NCBI GenBank assembly: GCA_963823525.1
Contig: CAWGLW010000006.1
Span: 1 to 64,000 of the forward strand
From: CAWGLW01 sp963823525
GTDB taxonomy: Bacteria; Pseudomonadota; Gammaproteobacteria; Steroidobacterales; Steroidobacteraceae
Length of the DNA stretch: 64,000 nucleotides
Direction of reading: 5' to 3'
This document shows positions 42,453 to 51,326 of this stretch, one piece after another. The notes under the pieces are model-generated. The model was not told where the DNA came from, did not search any database, and saw nothing but the letters and a program-made list of their open reading frames with translations. Positions within the stretch are counted from its first letter, which is position 1, and each line of letters begins with the position of its first letter. A program made the translations under genes and the position numbers.

Positions 42453-43972
42453 GCACGGCCGCGACGGATGAAGCGATCATTGCGGCCGCGGGCCGCGTCG
42501 TAGAGCCGCCGCGACCGCTGCCATTTGCGTTCGCAAAACGGCATGGCGTGCTCGTGCGCTCGGTCCACGACGATCGCGTAGACCTGGTTGTGCGACGCGG
42601 CAGTTCGCCGCTGGCCGTCGCCGAAGTGCGACGTCACCTGAGGCGCCCGCTCAGCATTGAACGGGTTGCGCCAGAGCAGTTTGAGACCCTGTTGCAGCAG
42701 GCCTACGAGTCCGGCTCCAGTGCGGCCATGGATGCCATGGGCGGACTGGGCGACGAAACGGATCTGGCCAACCTCGCGCAGGACATACCGGAGCCGTCGG
42801 ACCTTCTGGAGAGCGAAGACGAGGCCCCGGTCATTCGCCTGATCAACGCCCTGCTGACCGAGGCCGTCAAAGAGAACTCCTCGGATATTCACATCGAGCC
42901 GTTTGAGAACCGCCTCGTGATCCGTTTTCGCGTTGACGGTGTGTTACGCGAGGTCCTGCAGACCAAGCGAGCGGTGGCACCGCTGATCGTCTCGCGCATC
43001 AAGGTCATGTCCCGGCTCGACATTGCCGAGAAGCGGCTGCCCCAGGATGGGCGCATTTCGCTGCGAATCGCCGGCCGCGCCGTCGACGTGCGCGTCTCGA
43101 CGATCCCCTCCGGTCATGGTGAGCGCGTCGTGTTGCGGCTGCTCGACAAGCAGGCCGGCCGGCTGGACCTCAAGTCGCTGGGCATGAACCCAGAGACCCA
43201 GCGCGCAATCGACGAGCTGATTCACAAACCGAACGGCATTCTGCTGGTGACCGGCCCCACCGGCTCGGGTAAGACCACGACCCTGTATGCAGGACTCGAT
43301 CGTATCAACGATCGCTCACGCAACATCATGACGGTCGAAGACCCGATCGAGTACTACATCGACGGAATCGGCCAGACCCAGGTCAATACGCGCGTCGAAA
43401 TGACTTTCGCCCGGGGTCTGCGTGCCATTCTTCGCCAGGACCCGGATGTCGTGATGGTCGGTGAAATTCGTGACCTCGAGACGGCACAGATCGCCGTGCA
43501 GTCCAGCTTGACCGGTCACCTCGTGCTCTCGACGCTGCACACCAACACGGCCGTTGGCGCGGTGACACGCCTGCGCGACATGGGGGTCGAGCCGTTCCTG
43601 CTTTCCTCGAGCCTGGTCGGCGTGCTGGCGCAGCGGCTCGTGCGCGTGCTGAACCCCGAGACGCGCGAAGCGTACGTGGCAGGTCCCTACGAACGGCGGC
43701 TGCTGAATCTGCCGGATGACGCGCCGTCGCCGACACTCTATCGGCCGGGCCCGAAGGACCCCACCGGCGGCTACAAAGGGCGTACAGGCATTTACGAACT
43801 GGTCGTCATCGATGAACACATGCGTACGATGATCCATGACGGCGCCTCGGAACAGGAACTCGAACGCCACGCGCGCAAGCTGACACCGGGCATCCGTGAT
43901 GACGGCAGGGCCAAGGTCCTCGCGGGCGTGACCACGCTCGAAGAAGTCCTCAAGGTCACCCGCGAGGACTAG
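42449..43972 (+). CDS. gspE: Type II secretion system ATPase GspE
   Basis: 507 residues from GTG 42,449. The N1E/N2E regions precede the ATPase: SSDIHIEPFENRLVIRFRVD, Walker A GPTGSGKTTTLYAGL, Asp box MTVEDPIEYYIDGIGQTQVN, Walker B VVMVGEIRDLETAQIAVQ and the His box HLVLSTLHTNTAVGAVTRL. The zinc-binding C-metal domain normally has four cysteines (CxxC...CxxC). Here that region (RVLNPETREAYVAGPYERRL, YRPGPKDPTGGYKGRTGIYE) has none, so this GspE probably folds there without zinc. It powers pseudopilus assembly from the cytosol. Confidence 0.94.
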   Translation: MSTAATDEAIIAAAGRVVEPPRPLPFAFAKRHGVLVRSVHDDRVDLVVRRGSSPLAVAEVRRHLRRPLSIERVAPEQFETLLQQAYESGSSAAMDAMGGLGDETDLANLAQDIPEPSDLLESEDEAPVIRLINALLTEAVKENSSDIHIEPFENRLVIRFRVDGVLREVLQTKRAVAPLIVSRIKVMSRLDIAEKRLPQDGRISLRIAGRAVDVRVSTIPSGHGERVVLRLLDKQAGRLDLKSLGMNPETQRAIDELIHKPNGILLVTGPTGSGKTTTLYAGLDRINDRSRNIMTVEDPIEYYIDGIGQTQVNTRVEMTFARGLRAILRQDPDVVMVGEIRDLETAQIAVQSSLTGHLVLSTLHTNTAVGAVTRLRDMGVEPFLLSSSLVGVLAQRLVRVLNPETREAYVAGPYERRLLNLPDDAPSPTLYRPGPKDPTGGYKGRTGIYELVVIDEHMRTMIHDGASEQELERHARKLTPGIRDDGRAKVLAGVTTLEEVLKVTRED

Positions 43973-43975
43973 ACC

Positions 43976-45202
43976 ATGGGCGCATTCGAATACGTCGCGG
44001 TCGATCCGACCGGCCGCGAGCGCAAGGGTGTTCTTGAAGGCGATACCGCGCGCCACGTTCGCCAGAGCCTGCGTGAGCAGAGCCTGCTGCCCGTTTCCGT
44101 CAAGGAAGTCGCGGAGAAATCCGCTGACAAGAAAGCCACCCGCCGGCTGAATCTGCGCTTCCAGCGTGGCATGAGCTCTGCGGATCTGTCCCTGATTACG
44201 CGCCAGCTGTCGACGCTGGTGAAGTCGTCCCTGCCACTTGAAGAAGCGCTGCTGGCGGTCTCTCAGCAGACCGACAAGCCGCGAGTCCGCAGCACGATGC
44301 TGGGCGTACGCTCAAAGGTCATGGAAGGCCACACGCTCGCCTCGGCGCTGTCCGACTTTCCGGGCTCGTTCCCGGAGATCTACCGGGCGACCGTTGCCGC
44401 GAGCGAACAGTCCGGCCACCTCGATGCGGTGCTCGAAAGACTGGCCGACTACACGGAGAACCGCCAGCAGCTGCAGAGCCGGACGCTCAGCGCGATGCTC
44501 TACCCCGTGATGCTTTTCGCGGTCTGCGCCGCGATCGTCTTCTTCCTGCTCGTCTCGGTGGTCCCCAAGGTCGTCGAGGTCTTCCGGACCAGCGATGCGG
44601 CGCTGCCCCTGCTGACCCAGATGCTGATCGCTGGCAGCGACTTCATGCGCGAATGGGGCATTTACCTGATCATCGGGATCGGCCTGTTGATATTCCTGTT
44701 CCGGCGCTGGCTGCGATACGAACCGAACCTCCGCCGCTGGCACCGGTTCCTGCTCGGCATGCCGCTGATCGGCAAGGTCGTACGCGGCAGCAATACGGCG
44801 CGGTTTGCGCGCACGTTCAGCACACTCACCGCGAGCACAGTACCGGTCCTCGACGCGCTGCGGATTTCCGGTGAAGTGGTGACGAACCTGCCCATGCGGG
44901 CGGCCGTTGATGCCGCGGCGGTCAAGGTCCGAGAAGGCGCTCCGATCGGCAGTTCGCTGGCGGCCAGTCGCGTATTCCCCCCGATGATGATTCACCTGAT
45001 CTCCAGCGGCGAGAGCAGCGGCGAGCTCGACACGATGCTGGACCGGGCCGCCGTGCACCAGGAACGCGAACTGGACACCGTGCTGCAGGCCGTGGTCTCG
45101 CTGCTCGGGCCGCTGATGATCCTGCTGATGGGTGGCCTGGTACTGCTGATCGTGCTCGCGATGTTGCTGCCGATCTTCGAGTTGAATCAGCTGGTGAAGT
45201 AG
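43976..45202 (+). CDS. gspF: Type II secretion system protein F
   Basis: 408 residues, full length, with the duplicated T2SSF domain. The first is LSLITRQLSTLVKSSLPLEE, ending with helices near 170-195 (AMLYPVMLFAVCAAIVFFLL). The second is FARTFSTLTASTVPVLDALR, ending LMGGLVLLIVLAMLLPIFEL. It is the inner-membrane platform protein contacting GspE. The expected gspG-N genes do not follow; a convergent MFS gene does, 49 bases on. Confidence 0.95.
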   Translation: MGAFEYVAVDPTGRERKGVLEGDTARHVRQSLREQSLLPVSVKEVAEKSADKKATRRLNLRFQRGMSSADLSLITRQLSTLVKSSLPLEEALLAVSQQTDKPRVRSTMLGVRSKVMEGHTLASALSDFPGSFPEIYRATVAASEQSGHLDAVLERLADYTENRQQLQSRTLSAMLYPVMLFAVCAAIVFFLLVSVVPKVVEVFRTSDAALPLLTQMLIAGSDFMREWGIYLIIGIGLLIFLFRRWLRYEPNLRRWHRFLLGMPLIGKVVRGSNTARFARTFSTLTASTVPVLDALRISGEVVTNLPMRAAVDAAAVKVREGAPIGSSLAASRVFPPMMIHLISSGESSGELDTMLDRAAVHQERELDTVLQAVVSLLGPLMILLMGGLVLLIVLAMLLPIFELNQLVK

Positions 45203-45251
45203 GCGTCCGCCAGGCAACCCTGATTTTCATCCTGTCTTCGTGCGCAGAAGT

Positions 45252-46472
45252 TCAGGGCCTCGGGCGGTAGAGAACTAACCCCAGTGCAGCCAGTGCCGCA
45301 AAGACCGCGCCGGCGATAAACGCGGCCGACGGACCAAATGCGCTCCATAAAACGCCTGCGATCACACTCGCCAGCAGCAGCGCCCCGCCGCTGACCAGGT
45401 TGAGGATACCGAAGGCCGTGCCTCGAAGGCGGGCGGGCGCGGTATCGGCCACGAGCTTTGAAAGCAACCCCTGGGTCAACGCCATGTGCAGGCCCCACAG
45501 CGCTGCGCCAATGAATACGCCTGAAGGCGAAGCGGCGATGGCCAACACGCCATCGGCAGCGATCAATACCCCGAGCCCTGCCACCAGTAGCGTGCGCGTA
45601 GAAATCCGATCGGCCGCGACGCCGGCCGGGTAGGCAAACGCTGCATAGACGACGTTCATGACGATCATGATCAGGGGCGCAAAGCCAATGGCGAGCCCGA
45701 TGTCCTGCGCGCGCAGGATAAGGAACGCTTCGCTGAACCGGGCCAGCGTGAGGACCGCACCGAGCGCAACAATGAGCCAGTAACGAAGGGGCAGTTCCCT
45801 GGAGTCAGCGAAGGTCAATCGGTTCGGTGAGCCGGGCGCCTGCGGCGTTGACTCTGGCTCACGCAGCGCGAAGGCAAGCAGCGCTACCGCGAGGAACGCC
45901 GGTATAACGGCCACCCACAACACCGCCTGGATGTCATCTGCAAACCACGCCATGAATGCCACCGCAAGCACGGGCCCGATAAAGGCCCCCACGGTGTCGA
46001 GCGACTGTCGCAGTCCGTAGGCGGCTCCCCGAAGTGCCGGCGGTGCGATGTCTGCGACCAGTGCATCGCGCGGCGCTCCGCGGATGCCCTTGCCGATACG
46101 GTCGACGAACCGCGCCGCAAACACCCAGCCGATCGTGGTCGCGAGCGGGAATACCGGTTTGGTGACGGCAGCGAGCCCGTAACCAAGGACGACAAGAAAC
46201 TTACGCTTCCCAAGGTAGTCGCTGATCGCGCCGGAGAACACCTTGGTGATCGCGGCCGTGGCCTCGGCAATGCCTTCGATGATGCCGATCGTGACCATGG
46301 ATGCTCCGAGCACAGTGGTCATGAAGATCGGCAACAGGCTGTGAACGAGCTCCGAGGAGATGTCCATCAGCATCGAGCCGAAGCCGAGCACCCAGATGCC
46401 TCCTGGCAGAGCGCGATAAATCCCTGCGGCTTCAGGTGACGACCGGGGTCCTCTTGGCGGCGGGGATTTCAT
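45252..46472 (-). CDS. Major facilitator superfamily transporter
   Basis: 406 residues from ATG 46,472; the frame is open further upstream, but the sequence there runs through the divergent gene and is not protein-like. Twelve hydrophobic helices. MFS signature loops are ISDYLGKRKFLVVLGYGLAA (between helices 2 and 3) and GVAADRISTRTLLVAGLGVL (helices 8 and 9), plus RFVDRIGKGIRGAPRDALVAD. That last motif is frequent in a DHA-like clade of uncharacterised exporters. The substrate is unknown. It diverges from the DUF1254 gene across 150 bases. Confidence 0.88.
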   Translation of the reverse strand: MKSPPPRGPRSSPEAAGIYRALPGGIWVLGFGSMLMDISSELVHSLLPIFMTTVLGASMVTIGIIEGIAEATAAITKVFSGAISDYLGKRKFLVVLGYGLAAVTKPVFPLATTIGWVFAARFVDRIGKGIRGAPRDALVADIAPPALRGAAYGLRQSLDTVGAFIGPVLAVAFMAWFADDIQAVLWVAVIPAFLAVALLAFALREPESTPQAPGSPNRLTFADSRELPLRYWLIVALGAVLTLARFSEAFLILRAQDIGLAIGFAPLIMIVMNVVYAAFAYPAGVAADRISTRTLLVAGLGVLIAADGVLAIAASPSGVFIGAALWGLHMALTQGLLSKLVADTAPARLRGTAFGILNLVSGGALLLASVIAGVLWSAFGPSAAFIAGAVFAALAALGLVLYRPRP

Positions 46473-46622
46473 CAGCGTCGCAATCTCGGGGCTGTGGCGA
46501 GCTTGCCTGTCGGTCGCACCGACCAGCAACGCGCTACAATAGACGATTGACGGTCGTATTGTCCGGGCAGGCAGCTTTCGGTCTCCTTCGCAACTCAATC
46601 GGCATCCAGGAGAATCGGACAA
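46473..46622. promoter_or_regulatory. Divergent promoter region (MFS / DUF1254)
   Basis: 150 bases between the two start codons. A small inverted repeat TCGGT-CGC-ACCGA lies at about 46,518-46,530, followed shortly by TACAAT (about 46,535-46,540), which could be a -10 box for the DUF1254 gene. CCAGGAGAA is a strong ribosome site before ATG 46,623. No operator could be named. Confidence 0.35.
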
Positions 46623-48101
46623 ATGAGAATCAGGGGTTCGGGCTTCACGGCTTTCATCGTGCTGATCGTATCCACGGCGACGCTCTTCGCGGGATGCGCC
46701 CGGAAGGGCGATCCGGTCGCCGAGGCCAGCAAAGAGGACGCCGCGAACGGTATTGCCGCTCCGAGCATTGCCGAAACCAGGGCGATCGCCGAGGAAGGGT
46801 TCATCTACGGTCTGCCGATCGTAATGAACTACGCCGTTATGAACGAGTTCGTGCTGGACAGGAATTCGGGGCAGTACAAGGCTCCGTTTAACACGATCAG
46901 CAACGAAGCGCGCGTCTTCACCTACGAGGACACCGCCGTCGTCACGCCAAACAGCGACACGCCCTATTCGATGGTCTGGTTGGACCTGCGCGCGGAACCG
47001 ATCGTGATTTCGGTTCCAGCTGTACCGAGGGAGCGTTACTACTCGGTGCAGTTGATCGACGGAAATGCATACAACTATGGCTACATCGGCACGCGCGCAA
47101 CCGGAACGGAAGCGGGCGACTACCTGGTGGCCGGCCCCGACTGGAAGGGCGAAATGCCTGCAGGGATCAACAAGGTCTTCCGGTCGACGACACCCTTCGC
47201 GCTCACGATTTTCCGCACGCAACTCTTCAACCCCGCGGACATGCCGAACGTGGTGAAGGTCCAGGCCGGCTACAACGTGCGGGCATTGTCCGCGTACCTG
47301 AGTCAGCCGGCTCCCCCGGCCGCACCGGCGGCCAGCTTCGTCCCGGCCACGACGGCCGGCATCAAGGCGAATTTCCACGAGTACCTCGACGCCGCCCTCG
47401 AGTTTGTGCCGGTGACGGAGCAGGACAGGGACCTGCGCGCGAGGCTCGCCAGCATAGGCATCGGTCCAGGCAGGAGTTTCGAACTGAAGGACCTTTCAGC
47501 GGAGCACAAGGCCGCGCTGTTGCTCGCGATGAAGGAGGGGGACGAGAAGGTGGAACAGTACCTGGCCAGCGGCATGAAGCAGGTCAACGGTTGGAAGGTC
47601 GGTTCGGTGTTCGGCGACCGCACTTTCTACAACGGCAACTGGCTGATGCGCGCCGCCGCCGCCAAGGGCGGCATATACGGAAACGACGCCGTCGAGGCCG
47701 TGTATCCGATGACCCGGACGGATGCGTCGGGCGAGACGCTCGATGGCAGCAAGCACAACTACACGCTGACATTCGCGCCCGGGCAGCTCCCGCCGGTCAA
47801 CGCCTTCTGGTCGGTGACCATGTACGACGGCAAGACACAGCTCCTGATCAAGAACCCGATAAATCGCTACTTGATCAATTCGCCGATGCTTCCCGGAATG
47901 AAGAAGAACGCGGACGGGTCGCTGACGCTCTACGTCCAGAAGGACTCACCCGGCGCCGCGAAGGAAGCGAACTGGCTGCCGGCGCCCGACGGACCCATCT
48001 ACCTGGTGATGCGTCTGTACTGGCCGAAGGAAGAGCAGCCGTCAATTCTGCCGCCCGGCGAAGGAACGTGGCAACCGCCGGGCATAGTGGCGTCGAACTA
48101 G
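46623..48101 (+). CDS. DUF1254/DUF1214 lipoprotein
   Basis: 492 residues. The lipobox LFAGC gives a lipid anchor at Cys26. DUF1254 spans about 50-190 (GFIYGLPIVMNYAVMNEFVL; TPNSDTPYSMVWLDLRAEPI; RYYSVQLIDGNAYNYGYIGT). DUF1214 lies in the C-terminal third (GQLPPVNAFWSVTMYDGKTQ; NSPMLPGMKKNADGSLTLYV; NWLPAPDGPIYLVMRLYWP). Such proteins are widespread exported proteins, often next to hydrocarbon or aromatic pathways, and have no proven activity. It appears to be a single-gene unit. Confidence 0.88.
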   Translation: MRIRGSGFTAFIVLIVSTATLFAGCARKGDPVAEASKEDAANGIAAPSIAETRAIAEEGFIYGLPIVMNYAVMNEFVLDRNSGQYKAPFNTISNEARVFTYEDTAVVTPNSDTPYSMVWLDLRAEPIVISVPAVPRERYYSVQLIDGNAYNYGYIGTRATGTEAGDYLVAGPDWKGEMPAGINKVFRSTTPFALTIFRTQLFNPADMPNVVKVQAGYNVRALSAYLSQPAPPAAPAASFVPATTAGIKANFHEYLDAALEFVPVTEQDRDLRARLASIGIGPGRSFELKDLSAEHKAALLLAMKEGDEKVEQYLASGMKQVNGWKVGSVFGDRTFYNGNWLMRAAAAKGGIYGNDAVEAVYPMTRTDASGETLDGSKHNYTLTFAPGQLPPVNAFWSVTMYDGKTQLLIKNPINRYLINSPMLPGMKKNADGSLTLYVQKDSPGAAKEANWLPAPDGPIYLVMRLYWPKEEQPSILPPGEGTWQPPGIVASN

Positions 48102-48438
48102 CCGTATACACACTGACATTCCTGGCCGCGCCCTCAACGGGCGGCCGGGTGCAGTTGCCTGCTGCGGGTCGTTCACTGCCCTTTCGGACTGACCGGTAGC
48201 GGCCTCACTGTGGCCTGACCCGCGAGGCGATTCTCCTGGCGTTTGGACCCGCGTGCCCAAACGAGCGTCGACGCTTCGTGCCGCCCCCCGCCTCGACTGC
48301 CACGGCGGGCCCGACTCCCCGCCGCCCAGGGGTGGGCAGAGGGGGCGGTGATGCCCTCCCCTGAACCGCCCAGAGGCGCCTACTCCGGATAACGGGGGGC
48401 TTTTGGCAGGTCATCGATCATGCGTACGAGGCCGCAAG
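48102..48438. other. 337 bp between convergent genes
   Basis: Very GC-rich with several short inverted repeats, the best being GGCC-GC-GCCC / GGGCGGCC (48,124-48,146) just after the DUF1254 stop. There are no T-runs. It probably acts in transcript termination. No gene is seen. Confidence 0.45.
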
Positions 48439-50046
48439 TCAGCGACCGGCTGGAGCCTTGTCCGGACCGATGCCGAATTCCACCCGCAGCTGCGCGGCCG
48501 CTTCGCGAAGGGCCTTACGCTCCGCATCGGGCAATCTCGCCGCGCCTTTCAGCGAAAGCTGCATGCGGCCGTTGTCGGCAAGGCTCTCGCGGTGTCGGAG
48601 CAGGAAATCCCAATAGAAGACATTGAAAGGACAGGCGCCCTCGCCCAGACGCCGCTTCGGATCGTGCCGGCATCCCCGGCAGTAGTTCGACATCCGGTTG
48701 ATGTAGTTTGCGCCCGCCGCGTAGGGTTTCGTGCCCACGACCGCATGATCCGCATGCTGGGACATTCCGATCACGTTGGGTGTGGTCACCCAGTCCACGG
48801 CATCCACGTACATGGCCAGGAACCAGTCGTTGACCCGGGCGGGGTGTATTCCCGCCGTCATCGCGAAGTTGCCCAGCACCATCAGTCTCGGAATGTGATG
48901 CCCCCATGCATTCTCGAGCACCTCGTTGACGCAGTGGCGCAGGCAGTTCATGTCCGTCTCGCCGGACCAGTAGAAGTCAGGCAGCTCGCCGTGCTGGTCC
49001 AGGCCGTTGCGCAAGCGGTAAGCGGGGCCTTCACGATAATAGACGCCTCGAATGAACTCTCGCCAACCGATGACCTGACGCACGAAGCCCTCGACGCCGT
49101 TGAGGGCCACCTTCCCGGCTTGGCAGGCTGCCAGCGCCGCGTCTATGCACTCCCGGGGCCGCAGCAGCTTGAGATTGAGGCTGCTCGCAAGTCGGGAGTG
49201 GTAAAGCACCGGCTCGCCAGCCCACATCGCGTCTTCATAGTCCCCAAACCGGCCGAGCCGGTTCTCGACGAAATCCTGCAGGGCACGCAGCGCCTCCTCG
49301 CGTGTCACCGGCCAATCAAAGCGGTCCATTCTTCCCGGGGCACCAGGCCAGGTGCGCTGCACCAGCTTCATGACCTCCCGGGTGATCGGGTCTGCAACCG
49401 GCTGGTAGGGATGCGGCACATCGGGCGCCCGCTTGAAGGCCTTGCGATTCTCGGCGTCGAAATTCCACCGGCCGCCCACAGGCTGGCCGTCGGTATCGAC
49501 CAGCACGCCCAGCGCACGACGGCGCTGCCGATAGAAATACTCCATGACCAGTGACTTGCGCCCATCGTCCGCCCATTGGTCAAACTCCTCCAGCGAACAG
49601 GTGAACGACTGGTCCCGGAGGATCTCCAGTGGCGCGCCCAGACCCGCGGCCGCATCGCGCAACGATGCGGCCACTCGATGGTCGCCTGGCTGCACGACCC
49701 GCAGGCCATCGGGCTCGAGCGCATTGATGGCACGAGCGAGCTCCGAGCCGAGGGACTGCGTGTTGGCGCGATCGTCCAGCTGCACGTAGCGCACGCGAAA
49801 GCCCCGGTCGATCAACCCAAGGGCGAAGTGCCGCATGGCCGAAAGGAACAAGGTCGTGCGCTGGCGGTGGCTGTCCACGGCCTCCGCCTCGGCACGTACC
49901 TCGGCCATCAGGATGGCATCGCGATCGCGGTCCAGCTGCGCCAGGGCTTCCATCCCGGCGTCCAGCTGATCACCCAGGATGAACAGCAACTGGCGCGCGC
50001 TTTGCATCGTGCCGTACCGGGACAGATCGGCTGAATTCGCTGTCAT
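48439..50046 (-). CDS. Iron-sulfur bacterial cryptochrome/photolyase (FeS-BCP, PhrB type)
   Basis: 535 residues; a start at the second Met (MQSARQLLFILGDQL) is also possible. The N-terminal Rossmann antenna domain is followed by the FAD domain, with GVEGFVRQVIGWREFIRGVY and NWFLAMY-like DWFLAMYVDAVDWVTTPNVI. Four cysteines at about 368, 456, 459 and 472 have the spacing 88, 3 and 13, as I recall for the 4Fe-4S site of Agrobacterium PhrB. The family repairs (6-4) photoproducts with light. It is last in the operon hslR-yhhQ-photolyase. Confidence 0.92.
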   Translation of the reverse strand: MTANSADLSRYGTMQSARQLLFILGDQLDAGMEALAQLDRDRDAILMAEVRAEAEAVDSHRQRTTLFLSAMRHFALGLIDRGFRVRYVQLDDRANTQSLGSELARAINALEPDGLRVVQPGDHRVAASLRDAAAGLGAPLEILRDQSFTCSLEEFDQWADDGRKSLVMEYFYRQRRRALGVLVDTDGQPVGGRWNFDAENRKAFKRAPDVPHPYQPVADPITREVMKLVQRTWPGAPGRMDRFDWPVTREEALRALQDFVENRLGRFGDYEDAMWAGEPVLYHSRLASSLNLKLLRPRECIDAALAACQAGKVALNGVEGFVRQVIGWREFIRGVYYREGPAYRLRNGLDQHGELPDFYWSGETDMNCLRHCVNEVLENAWGHHIPRLMVLGNFAMTAGIHPARVNDWFLAMYVDAVDWVTTPNVIGMSQHADHAVVGTKPYAAGANYINRMSNYCRGCRHDPKRRLGEGACPFNVFYWDFLLRHRESLADNGRMQLSLKGAARLPDAERKALREAAAQLRVEFGIGPDKAPAGR

Positions 50047-50102
50047 TCCAGGTCTCCCGGATCGTTGCCCTTCCAGCCCGCGAAAAGACGGACGCGGGGA
50101 AC

Positions 50103-50873
50103 TCAGTCCGCTGCAGCCTCGTCGCGCAGTCGCTGCGCTTCGGCCGGCCCTAGGTATCGTTCAATCCAACCTCTGACCAGGTAGATCAGCGGTATCAGCA
50201 GCAGCGCCATCGCCATCTTGTACAGGTAGTTCACGATGCCGACAGCCAGAAACAGACGGACCGGCCATTGTTGCGGGCCGAGCACGAACGCAATGTAAAG
50301 CACGACGAAACTGTCAACCAGCTGGGAAACCGCCGTCGAACCGGTCGCCCGCAGCCAGATCCAGCGCTCGCCGGTCAACAGCCGGATGCGATGGAAAATC
50401 CCGACATCGATCAACTGCCCGACGAGGAAAGCGACCAGCGAGCCGCCGATCGTCCACAGGCCCTGGCCGAAGACCGTCGCGAACGCCACCTGCATGTCGG
50501 GCACGCCGCGCTGCGCATTGATGGATACCCACCAGCCGGCCGGCTCCAGGTGGATCGCCGCGTACGCAAACGCAAACGCATAAGAAATCAGCGCCGCGGC
50601 GAGAAACGAGATGATACGGACACCGCGTCGACCAAAGTACTCGTTGATAATGTCGGTCATGATGAACACGATCGGCCACAACAGGACGCCGGCCGTGAAA
50701 CTGAGCGAGCCGCTCTGACCAAACAGGTTCCAGCCAAACGGATCGAGCCCCAGGGTCGACTCCAGGGCAAAGATCTTCACACCGACGAATTCGGCGATGA
50801 TCGCGTTGGCGACGAAAAACCCGGCCAGAATGATGAACAGGCGGGTTGGCCTCGCCGCGAGAAGGGCGCTCAC
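50103..50873 (-). CDS. yhhQ: Queuosine precursor transporter (YhhQ/VUT family)
   Basis: 256 residues from GTG 50,873, with about six hydrophobic helices. FVGVKIFALE and IVFIMTDIINEYFGRRGVR are the family signature, and QLIDVGIFHRIRLLTGERWI, GSTAVSQLVDSFVVLYIAFV belongs to the second half. The family imports preQ0/preQ1 for queuosine tRNA modification. It overlaps hslR by four bases, and the photolyase follows after 56. This variant has a longer loop before the third helix than E. coli YhhQ, so the annotation is by family. Confidence 0.9.
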   Translation of the reverse strand: MSALLAARPTRLFIILAGFFVANAIIAEFVGVKIFALESTLGLDPFGWNLFGQSGSLSFTAGVLLWPIVFIMTDIINEYFGRRGVRIISFLAAALISYAFAFAYAAIHLEPAGWWVSINAQRGVPDMQVAFATVFGQGLWTIGGSLVAFLVGQLIDVGIFHRIRLLTGERWIWLRATGSTAVSQLVDSFVVLYIAFVLGPQQWPVRLFLAVGIVNYLYKMAMALLLIPLIYLVRGWIERYLGPAEAQRLRDEAAAD

Positions 50874-51271
50874 GAACGGCCTTTGAAAGTTCGCATCAGG
50901 TCGCGCCGCTCGCGCTTGTCGGGACGCCCGGAATGCCCGGCCGCTGACAGCCTCGCAAATTCGCGAGCCTGCGCGCGTGCCGCCTCACTCTCGGCGGTTT
51001 CCTCGTAATGGCCGCGTGCCTCGGTCGCCGGTCCGCGCCGCCGCGGCAGGCCGGTCACCTCGATCTCGAACCGCTCGCGCTCGCGGGTTATGCGCAGGCG
51101 ATCGCCGATCCGCACCGGACGTGCGGCCTTGACGCGCTCGCCGTTGACCTGGACGTGCCCACCGTCCACCGCAGCCTGCGCCAGGGCCCGGCTGCGGAAG
51201 AAGCGCGCACACCACAGCCACTTATCGATACGCAGGCTGACGGCCGGTTCATCTTCACGTGACTTAGGCAC
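50870..51271 (-). CDS. hslR: S4-domain ribosome-associated heat shock protein Hsp15
   Basis: 133 residues. LRIDKWLWCARFFRSRALAQ, AAVDGGHVQVNGERVKAARP and VRIGDRLRITRERERFEIEV make the S4 RNA-binding domain, followed by the Arg-rich tail HSGRPDKRERRDLMRTF typical of Hsp15. The protein recycles 50S subunits carrying a trapped nascent chain. It diverges from kbl across 55 bases. Confidence 0.94.
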   Translation of the reverse strand: MPKSREDEPAVSLRIDKWLWCARFFRSRALAQAAVDGGHVQVNGERVKAARPVRIGDRLRITRERERFEIEVTGLPRRRGPATEARGHYEETAESEAARAQAREFARLSAAGHSGRPDKRERRDLMRTFKGRS

Positions 51272-51326
51272 TGCAGTGTTTCCTCCCGGCCGTGATTATA
51301 ATTGTGCTCCTGAGGGAGACTAGCGC

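Noticed and set aside
45252..47378. A 708-residue MFS protein with a long N-terminal extension
   Set aside because: The extension is the antisense of the DUF1254 gene; the MFS protein starts at 46,472.
51272..51326. Glycine riboswitch before kbl
   Set aside because: Only 55 bases separate kbl from hslR, too short, and no conserved riboswitch core is visible.
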